A stretch of DNA of 64,000 nt. Origin: Acholoe squamosa. Taxonomy: Eukaryota > Annelida > Polychaeta > Phyllodocida > Polynoidae. The notes beneath the pieces were generated by a model. The model did not search any database and had not been told where the DNA came from. It saw nothing but the letters and a program-made list of their open reading frames with translations. Position 1 is the stretch's first letter. Each line of letters opens with the position of its first letter. Shown here piece by piece: positions 20,698 through 29,370 of this stretch. The position numbers were made by a program, and so were the translations under genes. Location: assembly GCA_949317995.1 (NCBI GenBank), contig OX439044.1, positions 13,954,141 through 14,018,140 of the forward strand, in the 5' to 3' direction.

Positions 20698-21914
20698 AGG
20701 AGAAAGCGGAAGAAAGCGACAACTCCGCAGCCTCGACTTCGTCTCGAAGCTCGCGGAGTCGAACCCGGAGTAGTAGGACTACAAAGGATGATGACGCCCC
20801 CTCCCCAGCGAGATCCACACGGACGAGAACTTCTCGGAAAATGACCCCTCTTGCCCCCGAGCCCGTCAGTAGTACTGCGGTTGAGGAGGAAGAGGTTCAG
20901 GAGGAAGGAAATGGAGACCACGACCGGCAGGTTGCCGAAATGAGCCGGCAACTGCTGGAAAACATTGACTCGTTAGAGGAGCCGTTGAAAGACGCCCCCG
21001 ACGAGTCTAGCCTGAACAAGTGGGTCAATGCCCGATCCGGATTCCCTGACTACACCCCGAAATGCTTCATGTACTGTCAGCGTTATACTGACAGCTACTC
21101 GATTCCTCCAGCCACCAATCGTGACGGCGAGAGTGACGACGAGGAATGGATCAAAATCCTGAAGAAGGACTCCGGGACCGCGAAATTTTATCGCGTGTGG
21201 GTAGCCTCGCTCGAAGACACAGTTAAGACCCCCAAGTCTTACTATGGCTTCGAGCACCGGACGAAGTTGCAGTATGCTGCTTCGAATTGGACACCTTCCA
21301 ACCCGACTTGTCCATTCGAGATCTGCGTCAACGCCGCAGAAACAGAGAGAGTTTGGCCTTCCAAAGACTCGTTCTTTAGACACCTCGTGGAGCACCACAT
21401 ACACCACGCTCCGGTGTATCGGTGCTCCAACGAAAAGAACGAGAACAAGAAATGCCAAGAGCTTAGAACCACGAGGCAGGGGCGCATGGCTGAGCATTTG
21501 GCTCAAGTTCATGGCCTCAAAGCCAGCGACGCTCAACTCAAAGCCCTGAAACTCCACGAGCGACTTATGTCGAAGTGGGACCAAATGACCTCTGAGGAGA
21601 GACTGACCGTTACCATGAGGACCGACCACCTTTGTCACACGGTCGAGGGGAAGCAGGACGCCTACTTCCTCAAGAACGTGCGTTCACACCGGTTTGACAT
21701 GTCTGCAGAAATGCACTGGCGTGTCAAAGTCCAGAGGAGAGACCCCGACCACACCCTGGTGGTGACCCTCGAACTCGGGACGCCAAGCGGCCGAGGTCAG
21801 AGTCACAGTCTCCAGCTCCAACCCCTGAGCACAAGAAGAGGTCCCCCGATCCTAGCACGATCGCGGGCGCTACATCTTGAGACCCCACGAGCATGGAGCA
21901 TGTCTCGCCCCTAA
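20691..21914 (+). CDS. Extra gene of gypsy 1, part 2 (zinc-finger-like region)
   Basis: A 407-codon open frame without an ATG at its start, overlapping part 1 by seven bases. It begins with a Ser/Arg and acidic linker. A central folded part has aromatic residues (K-F-Y-R-V-W-V). Two C2H2-like fingers follow: C-P-F-E-I-C with H-L-V-E-H-H, then C-S-N-E-K-N-E-N-K-K-C with H-L-A-Q-V-H. The end from about 21770 appears to be out of frame, because another phase there reads as a Ser/Pro/Lys-rich linker leading to one stop and then part 3. No family is recognised; nucleic-acid binding is a reasonable guess. Confidence 0.55.
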   Translation: MVEEKAEESDNSAASTSSRSSRSRTRSSRTTKDDDAPSPARSTRTRTSRKMTPLAPEPVSSTAVEEEEVQEEGNGDHDRQVAEMSRQLLENIDSLEEPLKDAPDESSLNKWVNARSGFPDYTPKCFMYCQRYTDSYSIPPATNRDGESDDEEWIKILKKDSGTAKFYRVWVASLEDTVKTPKSYYGFEHRTKLQYAASNWTPSNPTCPFEICVNAAETERVWPSKDSFFRHLVEHHIHHAPVYRCSNEKNENKKCQELRTTRQGRMAEHLAQVHGLKASDAQLKALKLHERLMSKWDQMTSEERLTVTMRTDHLCHTVEGKQDAYFLKNVRSHRFDMSAEMHWRVKVQRRDPDHTLVVTLELGTPSGRGQSHSLQLQPLSTRRGPPILARSRALHLETPRAWSMSRP

Positions 21915-23206
21915 GCTCGAGTGCCTATCGACCCGTAGCGGGGACCTCGACTGGCAACCACCAGACCTGGTTCGAGGGGCGGACTACCCTCTCCCATTCA
22001 GACTGGATGATGGGAGTCTCGGAGTCTACCCCACAATACCAGGGCACCCCAGAGGAAGACGCCTTACTCGCCAGACTCAAGGCACAATCAGACGAACCAG
22101 ATGAGTTCCCCGCTCTGTCTGAAACCCAGAAACCAGGCCCCGAGTCCCATACCTTATTGCCTTCAGGGAAATCGAAACCAATGGGTCCCCCAGCAGCTCC
22201 TGCCACCACCTCTTCTCGCGGACGGGTCCGACCTGTGGAACCGAAGCGACCCGGAAGAGAATTGGTAATGAAAGACCCTAGTCAACCTCTCCCCGAGGTT
22301 GGTATGGGACGAGGCCTAACCATTGATGAGAGTGGGGCGGTAGTTGGGTCATCTCGACCAACCAGCACCGCCACCCCATCCCCGAGCGCCACGGCCACCT
22401 CGAGCTCCGCTTACGAGAGTGGCTCCGACACACACACGACCCCTGTGCCCACTCCTCCAGTAAGAAACATGAAGACCACCAATGTATTACATTTGGTGAA
22501 ATCTAACTTAGAACTGGAGGACCCCGATGATTATATCAAAAACCGGACACAGGAATCCTGTGATATCCAAGCCGACGTCTTCCAGGAGTGGCAGGAGAGA
22601 CACATCAGCCAGGCCACCGGCTACCTTGGGGTTACGGAAGGCGTATTTGAATGTCTACACGAGATTCAGCGGCGAGAAATAGCCCGGATCTTGCACGACA
22701 TGCAAGGGCAGGCGAGGGACCAGCTTTGGGCCTCGCTTCAACGCGAAAATGAGGCCAAGGCCATGAAGCTAAAATACGAGTCGCAGCTTCAGGAGCTGAG
22801 GAGCCAATACGACCATCAGGATGTCCGATTCATGGCAGTGTTCGGCTGCTTCATGAAGGATTGGGACGGCACTGCCGAGAGTGCATTCGAAAAGCTCCAG
22901 GTTAAGCTGCAGGAGGCTAGACAGCTCAAGGCGGACATCGAATCTTTTGGATTCATGAGTATGTTCACCCCGAGAGCCTCCGCCAGTGCAGGTGCGCCAC
23001 CAACCGGACCCGAGAGGGAGTCTGAAGCCACTACCACTGCCCCGACTGCCACCCCGGTTAGACAAACCGAAACTCTAACCCCTATCCCCGAGGCGACCAC
23101 TGCAGCCACAACCCCTGCCCAACCCCCAGTGGTCCATAACCTGATAAGTCTGGACTCCGATCCGGAAACCAACTCCGGAGAGACGGTGATGGAGACAGAC
23201 TTGTGA
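21893..23206 (+). CDS. Extra gene of gypsy 1, part 3 (coiled-coil region)
   Basis: A 437-codon frame with an ATG at 21893, probably the C-terminal part of the same original gene rather than a separate one. The first 190 residues are Ser/Thr/Pro-rich and disordered-looking. A helical block follows (H-E-I-Q-R-R-E-I-A-R-I-L-H-D, then E-N-E-A-K-A-M-K-L-K-Y-E-S) with heptads over about 100 residues, then a Thr/Ala/Pro-rich tail. No catalytic motif or membrane segment. The three parts span 3.5 kb, room for about 1,175 codons. Gypsy 2 leaves the window before the equivalent position. Confidence 0.55.
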   Translation: MEHVSPLSSSAYRPVAGTSTGNHQTWFEGRTTLSHSDWMMGVSESTPQYQGTPEEDALLARLKAQSDEPDEFPALSETQKPGPESHTLLPSGKSKPMGPPAAPATTSSRGRVRPVEPKRPGRELVMKDPSQPLPEVGMGRGLTIDESGAVVGSSRPTSTATPSPSATATSSSAYESGSDTHTTPVPTPPVRNMKTTNVLHLVKSNLELEDPDDYIKNRTQESCDIQADVFQEWQERHISQATGYLGVTEGVFECLHEIQRREIARILHDMQGQARDQLWASLQRENEAKAMKLKYESQLQELRSQYDHQDVRFMAVFGCFMKDWDGTAESAFEKLQVKLQEARQLKADIESFGFMSMFTPRASASAGAPPTGPERESEATTTAPTATPVRQTETLTPIPEATTAATTPAQPPVVHNLISLDSDPETNSGETVMETDL

Positions 23207-24175
23207 GCCTCGATGTAGATAACTACAGGCGCCGACCCTATCTTTTATATGGGATCCTCGAACACCGGAACTGTGCCCCAACCTCGAAGGATGTCCGGAC
23301 GGATGCAGACCCACGAAACCCAATGGACGTATCTACATCTTCCCATCTTGATCAGGGCACACCACACAGCGACGCGGCTTGCCACCGCCAAGTCCATCAT
23401 TCGCTGAATGGATCTGCAGACAAGCAGTGGATAACCTCGAAGTCAATTTGTATTGTACGGCAGACACACTACACCGGTGGGCTGCTATAAAGTAATATCG
23501 TATATTATATAGTTAACCACTAGTCCTCTCACTTTACGCATAAAATTGTTTCTGTCTTAAAATTTCGATCCTAACATCATCCACTAGGACCGATCTTATA
23601 AAATGTGTCTATTTATCAACAGTAAACAGAATAATTGGTGCTATAAACCTACGAGATCTGTTACCGTAATGCTATTAATATTTCTCAGGTACACACCAAT
23701 TGTGTCCATACTTCGAGGTTAGTAGTGGTATAGATATATATATATATATTTGTATAATTATAAAAAAAAACACAGTTATTGTAAACTGTGCATAAAAAAA
23801 CTATTATATAGTGTTCATACGTGAACTGTAAAAATTTTCTTTTCGGGTTATGTAACTTATATAATTACAAACATAGTATGTCGTTATTAACATACATTTA
23901 AATACTCTATGTACGGACTCGAACATGTTCTTCCGAACTTGTTTCGACCCATATTTCTCTTTAATCCTGTTTCATAGTGTATGTATATGTTTACTTCAAC
24001 TAAAATATTTATATGTGGTCGACTCCTACTATTAAGACGTCACACAAATAACATATCACGTTCTACTTCGAACTCTCGTCTATTACTTCGAGCCCTTATT
24101 CTTTAGAATAACGAAGTTTTCACACTGTTAAATATGTTATTTTACACACCCCTTTCCTTATTCTGGTGGGGGTAG
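23207..24175 (+). other. AT-rich 3' non-coding region and polypurine tract of gypsy 1
   Basis: No gene seen. It contains a TA run at about 23733-23750, an A run near 23762 and several TTCGA strings. The last bases before the 3' LTR, GGTGGGGGTAG at 24165-24175, make a plausible polypurine tract for plus-strand priming. Confidence 0.6.
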
Positions 24176-24526
24176 TGTAGGGGCTCGTAGATCGTGATAT
24201 AGTGTGAGCGTCTCCCTCGAGAGGGCATTTCGAGCGGTGCGCCCATCACCGGTAGTCACTAGAGGTCTCCTCGACCCCTGGTCTCTGTGGGGTGGTGGCA
24301 GCACTGTTCGCCTCATCCAAGCTCCTACCTGGGGCCGGGGAAGTCTGGCTCTAGCTGCCAACGGAGTCGGACTACATTTACCTGAGCTTACACTACAGCT
24401 AAGCAATATACTTCGAGGTAGATGTAAAACATATACCGTAATAAATACGTGCCAGTTGCACTAACCCGAGATCCCTTGTCTGGTCTTCACTTCGAACTAG
24501 TCAAGACATTGATTCGTACCATTACA
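24176..24526 (+). repeat. 3' LTR of Ty3/gypsy element 1
   Basis: TGTAGGGG to CATTACA, 351 bp, colinear with the 5' LTR apart from a 7-base deletion and about a dozen substitutions. AACC follows at 24527-24530 and matches the AACC before the 5' LTR, which gives a 4-bp target duplication and confirms a single 13.9-kb insertion. Confidence 0.92.
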
Positions 24527-24799
24527 AACCTGAAGGCTCTCTTATCTACTCCTACATAGGGAATTAGTGGGTGAAGATTGAGGCCAGAATGCCACTTTAA
24601 TGTGTTGGCTAAATGAGTTTGATTCAATTGGATGGTTCTGCTCTGCCTTTCCACTCAGGTAGATATTGCATTTACTGCTTTGGTGATGGGGGGGGGTGAG
24701 ATTAGCTCAAGGATTTGTTGTTCATTGACTTTTGGAAAAAAAAAAAGAATAAATATTGGATAAATTTCTCAAAAAGAATTTTTAACATGTCACTAATTT

Positions 24800-24974
24800 T
24801 TCGGCAAATCGGGCCACACCAAAAACCCATGTTAAACTCACTTTGAGCCCACATCGGTGAGCCCACTTTCGAACAAATCTGTGCCCAAATCGGGCACCCA
24901 CTGTGTTAACCCAGTGTGGCCCACATCAGGAGCCCGCTATGGCCCAGACTCGGGCCACACCATGTTTGCAACCT
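24800..24974 (+). mobile_element. Right half of the GGGCCNA inverted-repeat element
   Basis: Repeated GGCCCA/CCCACATC blocks ending in CCATGTTTGCAACCTGGG. The TTGCAAC end is the inverted counterpart of the TGTAGCAAG end at 8803. The compact copy at 39777-40287 ends CTTTGCTACCTGGG. Confidence 0.5.
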
Positions 24975-25330
24975 GGGCCACCACCAGGTAGGTCATGATG
25001 CATGACTAGGTCATGGTCCACCACCAGGTAGGTCATGATGCAAGACTAGGTCATGGTCCACCACCAGGTAGGTCATGATGCACGACTAGGTCATGGTCCA
25101 TACCAGGTAGGTCATGATGCACGACTAGGTAATGGTCCACCACGAGGAAGGTCATGATGCACGACTAGGTCATGGTCCACCACCAGGTAGGTCATGATGC
25201 ACGACTAGATCATGGTCCATCATCAGGTAGGTCATGATGCACGACTAGGTCATGGTCCACCACCAGGTAGGTCATGATGCACGACTATAGGTCATGTTGC
25301 GCCACTGCATCATGGTCCACCGCCAGGTCA
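24975..25330 (+). repeat. 40-bp minisatellite, right block
   Basis: Eight to nine units of the same 40-bp repeat as at 8625-8802, with single-base variants and one irregular unit near 25290. It begins directly after the inverted-repeat element. Confidence 0.88.
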
Positions 25331-26093
25331 TGATGGTATTACTGCTGCATCTGATTGCCTCAAAATTACTGAAGCTTTGACTATTTGTCTAGTTGGTAAT
25401 AATGTTGACAAATTTTCTTTTTGATAATGATATATAAAGGATAAGAATATTCCAATATATTAACTCAGGTATCTACCCGCATGTAATTTTGAGGTGAATG
25501 TTTGATATGATTATCTTCTTGTGGCAAAGAGGAAAAATTAGTTTTCCTTCATTATGACTGCCTATAGATAATACCTTTATCGAATTCAATTTTTTCTTTA
25601 CTTGATATTCCAGTTAAGCTCCAGAGTTCTATTGACAGTTACATGGTTAGAAAAAGAAAAAGATAAAGATTATTATTGAGGCCAATTATCGCCCATTTTT
25701 TTAGTAACTATGCAGCTGTACAGCATAATAATTGGAATTTCACGAGAGAAAAAAAGGCCTCTACTTATTGCTATGGATATCATTTCCGAATTATTAGAGT
25801 GGGAAAATAAAAAAAGTAGTGCAACCAAAAAGCAAAAGAAACTGGAATGGTATTTTTGTTTCCATACGCATTCTTTAGCCAACAAATTGCTGTTATGATA
25901 ACCAGACAAAATGATGTACAATCTGCACAGGTCTAAAACTTGTAAAAGTTGTAGAGGGAAAATGTTTTCATTAACTCAATGGTGCTGGTGGACGTTTTCC
26001 ATTTTGAAGTTCAACTATAAAAGTTATGAAACATTAATCAAAGAAATACCTATTATTGTATGAGTCATGGTATGAATTCCTTTCTTCTTGTAG
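25331..26093. other. AT-rich non-coding stretch
   Basis: I see no gene, repeat or hairpin I would defend. A 62-codon frame at 25710-25898 has no recognisable features. A pyrimidine-rich run ends in TAG at 26093, a possible splice acceptor for the next entry. Confidence 0.4.
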
Positions 26094-26306
26094 GGTGCTT
26101 TGCAGGTGGAGAGCGAATTCCACACCTACCCAGTGACAGAGATGTGCCAGCCCACGTCTGCATACCCTGTGCGGCGGGAGGGGACTATAGACTTGATGAT
26201 ACTTGCAGCATATGATATAAACCACTGTAAATATATGAATATCCCTCTGAAACGTCTGGATGATAATGAAATAATAGAAAACCAAGAAAAGAACCATGAT
26301 GCATGA
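26094..26306 (+). CDS. Candidate terminal exon of a host gene
   Basis: Preceded by TTCCTTTCTTCTTGTAG, a good acceptor, and open in the frame starting GGT-GCT-TTG-CAG for 70 codons to a TGA at 26304-26306. The composition is varied and protein-like (T-Y-P-V-T-E-M-C-Q-P, then an acidic end E-N-Q-E-K-N-H-D-A). I do not recognise the protein. No matching upstream exon was found and no AATAAA is near, so this may be a fragment. Confidence 0.35.
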   Translation, partial: GALQVESEFHTYPVTEMCQPTSAYPVRREGTIDLMILAAYDINHCKYMNIPLKRLDDNEIIENQEKNHDA

Positions 26307-26899
26307 GTCTCACCTGGTAGGATGGAGCCCATAAACAGAAATACAGACAATGTAGAATAGGACACCAAATCAATTTAGGGCAACAGCTCTTGATTCAATA
26401 TATGGACAAGTGACATCTCACTAAGACTATTTTTCATCATATTCAAGGTGAATCAAGGGCCATGTCACATGACACCATAGGTGAACTGAGAGGATTGCCC
26501 CATTTTATCCACAGAATTGTATACATGTACAAACATACTCAACAAAGAAAACAGTATGTATAACAATTAATGATTTTTTAAAAACAGGTCACAATGAACA
26601 CAGACTTTCTGGATATTAATAAGTTTTGATATAACTGGGTATGGTCCTACAATATAGATGAAGGTTCATTCATAGATTTTCCAATCTGTATCCATGGCAG
26701 ATCATGTGTTTACAGAAAAAGATTTACAATATGTATATAATGTATTGTTCCCTTGGTAATAGTTTCATAATCCTGGCATGAAATACATTTCCCGACCCCC
26801 ATAGTGATCTTAAACCTGACTCAATAGCAAATTTTTACCCCTCACTGATATCTTCAATATTTGAAATCGTATTATTCATAAAGTGCCAATATAAGCTCT
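26307..26899. other. Non-coding stretch before the composite element
   Basis: No gene seen. It ends with CTCT (26896-26899), which also follows the composite element at 28594-28597. Confidence 0.4.
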
Positions 26900-27053
26900 T
26901 GTAGGGGTTCATTCCCTCGTTGGGTGTGCAGAGCCTTCAGAGGGACTGTTCACTTGGTTGTGTCACTCCCCCTATGTATACCATACCGATCCAGGGTAGT
27001 TGGAAGGTGGAAATGTCAGTGGGGCCGTGTTGGTGACAGGGTATGTCAGGCCA

Positions 27054-27124
27054 GGGGATGTAGCTCAATGGTAGAGCACTCGACTTGCAAGCGAGAGACC
27101 CGGGTTCGAATCCCGGTGTCTCCA
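27054..27124 (+). tRNA. tRNA-Ala(UGC)-like, in 249-bp unit 1
   Basis: 71 nt. Acceptor arm GGGGATG/TGTCTCC plus discriminator A, D arm GCTC/GAGC, anticodon loop CTTGCAA with TGC at 34-36, T arm CCGGG-TTCGAAT-CCCGG. The A and B boxes are good. It could be a working gene, but it is embedded in a repeated element with two other copies. Confidence 0.7.
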
Positions 27125-27148
27125 GAGACGTTTTCACTGACCACTACA

Positions 27149-27886
27149 GTGGAAAACTAAGTACAGAGGAAAACTAATGAGGGGTCTCCCGATGGGCAAA
27201 GAAGGGGATCCCAGTGACAAATCTTGCCATGATATCACCATCCGTGATGATAGTTCGCATGTAGTAGCAAACTCGCCTAGCACCGAGGTGGTTGTAGACA
27301 CCCGGAAGGTTAGGGAAGCTGATATAACAGGTGCCACGGGAGCACAGGGGAAACCCAATATCAGTAACGAGGCAGGCGGCTATGAGTTAGCCAGGGTTGG
27401 TAGTGCCCACCTGCCCCCGGGTCATCCTTGTCTGGAATACCTGAAAGGATGTGGATCGACTCCTGGTGTGAACAATGACGTTCCGATCATCACGGATATG
27501 CCCTCTGTTTTAAACGGAAGGCGGTGGTATGTTTGCCTTACTGTTAACAGAAGATCTGCCGAATTTCTCATGGATACGGGAGCTAGCCACTCCTGTATCT
27601 CCAAGAGGTTCTATGATCTTATACCGGATGAACATGATACTCTCAAATCGGGAGGAAGTGCTCAGACGGCCGATGGCAGTACCTTGCAGAGGTATGGTAG
27701 AACTTGTGGGAAGCTACAATTGGATGGAGTACATGACTATGTCATGAGCGCCACCATTGCGGATTTAGCAGATGAGGGGATACTCGGGTTGTATTTCGCA
27801 TCCCTGTATGGAGTTGTGTTGGAACCCCAATCAGGAGTGTTGAGTGTGAAATACCCGTATCCTGTAAAGGTTAGATGTGTACTGAC
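27149..27886 (+). pseudogene. Captured gypsy 2-type gag end and pol protease fragment
   Basis: Begins with the last codons of gag and continues in a pol frame from ATG 27177, closely related to 63170-63770 of gypsy 2. The protease active site F-L-M-D-T-G-A-S is intact, followed by Q-T-A-D-G-S and L-D-G-V-H-D-Y-V-M-S. Homology stops abruptly at the edge of unit 2, where the open frame runs on through the antisense tRNA to 27989. RT, RNase H and integrase are absent, so it is a fragment carried between two units. Confidence 0.8.
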
Positions 27887-27910
27887 TGTAGTGGTCAGTG
27901 AAAACGTCTC

Positions 27911-27981
27911 TGGAGACACCGGGATTCGAACCCGGGTCTCTCGCTTGCAAGTTGAGTGCTCTACCGCTGAGCTACATCCCC
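27911..27981 (-). tRNA. tRNA-Ala(UGC)-like, in 249-bp unit 2
   Basis: Same 71-nt cloverleaf on the minus strand with a few changes, including a weakened anticodon stem (CTCAA/GCGAG). Anticodon TGC and the T arm are kept. Possibly decaying. Confidence 0.55.
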
Positions 27982-28368
27982 TGGCCTGACATACCCTGTC
28001 ACCAACACTGCCCCACTGACATTTCCACCTTCCAACTACCCTGGATCGGTATGGTATACATAGGGGGAGTGACACAACCAAGTGAACAGTCCCTCTGAAG
28101 GCTCTGCACACCCAACGGGGGAATGAACCCCTACACTCCTCCCAACCAGCTTCAACCGTATCCCGCCAGAACCGGTCCTCCAGTCCAGTCTGAACGGTAC
28201 CAGTACTGAGTCACACACAGCCCATCTGTTTCCAAGTCCCTCAGCACTAGCAAGTTGAAGCGCTTGTCTATACCATACCGGCCCAGGTACTGAGCTCTCT
28301 AAAGGTCCCCCATGCGAGGCAGGACCACTCAGTGTCTCCACCACTGTAGTGGTCAGTGAAAACGTCTC

Positions 28369-28439
28369 TGGAGACACCGGGATTTGAACCCGGGTCTCTC
28401 GCTTGCAAGTCGAGTGCTCTACCGCTGAGCTACATCCCC
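28369..28439 (-). tRNA. tRNA-Ala(UGC)-like, in 249-bp unit 3
   Basis: Same cloverleaf on the minus strand. The T loop reads TTCAAAT instead of TTCGAAT; all stems and the TGC anticodon are kept. Confidence 0.6.
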
Positions 28440-28687
28440 TGGCCTGACATACCCTGTCACCAACATGGCCCCACTGACATTTCCACCTTCCAACTACCCT
28501 GAATCGGTATGGTATACATAGGGGGAGTGACACAACCAAGTGAACAGTCCCTCTGAAGGCTCTGCACACCCAACGGGGGAATGAACCCCTACACTCTTAT
28601 TTCAATGAACAAAAGAAGTTATTTTCAAGTCCACTGATTTCACCATTATAGTAGAGCAGCAAGTCCTTCAAAAGAGCCATATTTTAG

Positions 28688-29370
28688 GAGTTTAATTCTT
28701 AAGATTACTGATAGCTATAAGTTGTTTTTTTATGTTGTCCAATGTCTCCGGGTATGGAAAAGTGATGTTTGACCAATGAAAGCTCATGCAGTCACTGAGA
28801 AATCTGCAATTCTATACAACCATCTCTTGAAATTTAGCCTCGTTTTTAAGAGCTAAAATACATATTGATCACCCTGTTCTGGCACTAATGTTCATCTTAC
28901 AACAATTCCAAAGGTACCTACCCCCCCTAAATTGGACCTAACGATCACATTGGAGCCAACCATTTGTTGCTAGGCCAGGCGGTTACCTAGCAACAGCTGA
29001 TTTTAGCTAGCAACGGACCCTTTCCGAGACAAAGAAAGACCATTCCTAGGAATGACTTACAGAATGGAGATCATGGATACTGTTTCTCATTTTGCTATTC
29101 AGAAGCTCAATGCATTTGAAAAAAAAGATGCAATATTGTACCAAAATACAGTGTGCTGATCAGAAAATATAGAAAAAAAAGATAGACCTATAGCAAGTAT
29201 GATGAAAACATGCAACTTCAGCATTATCCTCTATTGGCAAAATATTCTTTACTAGACAATTGTAGTGTGTCTTATATCCTGAAAATGATGAAATGAGAAT
29301 ACATCTGAGGTTTTACTCTACTTGTGGGGCAGTGATTCCTTAGCAACAAATTTACAAAGCAACTTATACA
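28688..29370. repeat. Left arm of a large inverted repeat
   Basis: About 0.68 kb that reappears inverted at 32785-33452. Landmarks in both arms are CTGATAGCTATAAGTTG, CAATGTCTC and GGGTATGGAAAAGTGATGTTTGACC, the GTTGCTAGG/GGTTACCTAGCAAC block, AAAACATGCAACTTCAGCAT and TGTAGTGTGTCTTA. Divergence is clear (substitutions and small indels), so this is an old duplication. No coding seen. Confidence 0.8.

Larger units (their letters stand above)
26900..28593. mobile_element. Composite element with tRNA-bearing inverted ends and captured pol fragment
   Basis: Three near-identical 249-bp units lie at 26900-27148 (plus), 27887-28135 (minus) and 28345-28593 (minus). Each starts TGTAGGGGTTCA and ends in an inverted-like CTGACCACTACA, and each holds a tRNA-Ala-like gene. 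The outer two are in opposite orientation and the whole is flanked by CTCT on both sides, as for a transposition unit with long terminal inverted repeats. Between units 1 and 2 lies a gypsy pol fragment. Between units 2 and 3 are about 210 bases containing a diverged ATACCATACCGNCCCAGG string. No transposase is seen. Confidence 0.6.

Noticed and set aside
20695..20700. Programmed -1 frameshift between parts 1 and 2 of the extra gene
   Set aside because: CAAAAAT does not fit the usual X-XXY-YYZ slippery pattern, and other breaks nearby show general decay.
21242..21638. Minus-strand frame of over 200 codons opposite the extra gene
   Set aside because: Antisense shadow of a GC-rich coding region with biased codon use; no independent support.
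19675..23206. Envelope gene of an errantivirus-like gypsy element
   Set aside because: No signal peptide, membrane segment, glycosylation-rich ectodomain or furin site; zinc fingers and coiled coil instead.
25710..25898. 62-codon Lys-rich frame before the candidate exon
   Set aside because: No splice signals that would connect it to 26094-26306 and no recognisable feature.
27054..28439. Simple host tRNA-Ala cluster
   Set aside because: The conserved unit extends about 150 bases upstream of each tRNA with fixed ends, so the repeat unit is larger than a tRNA gene; working tRNAs are still not excluded.
26900..28593. The 249-bp units as LTRs of a retrotransposon
   Set aside because: The outer units are inverted, not direct, and no primer site follows; a terminal-inverted-repeat arrangement fits better.
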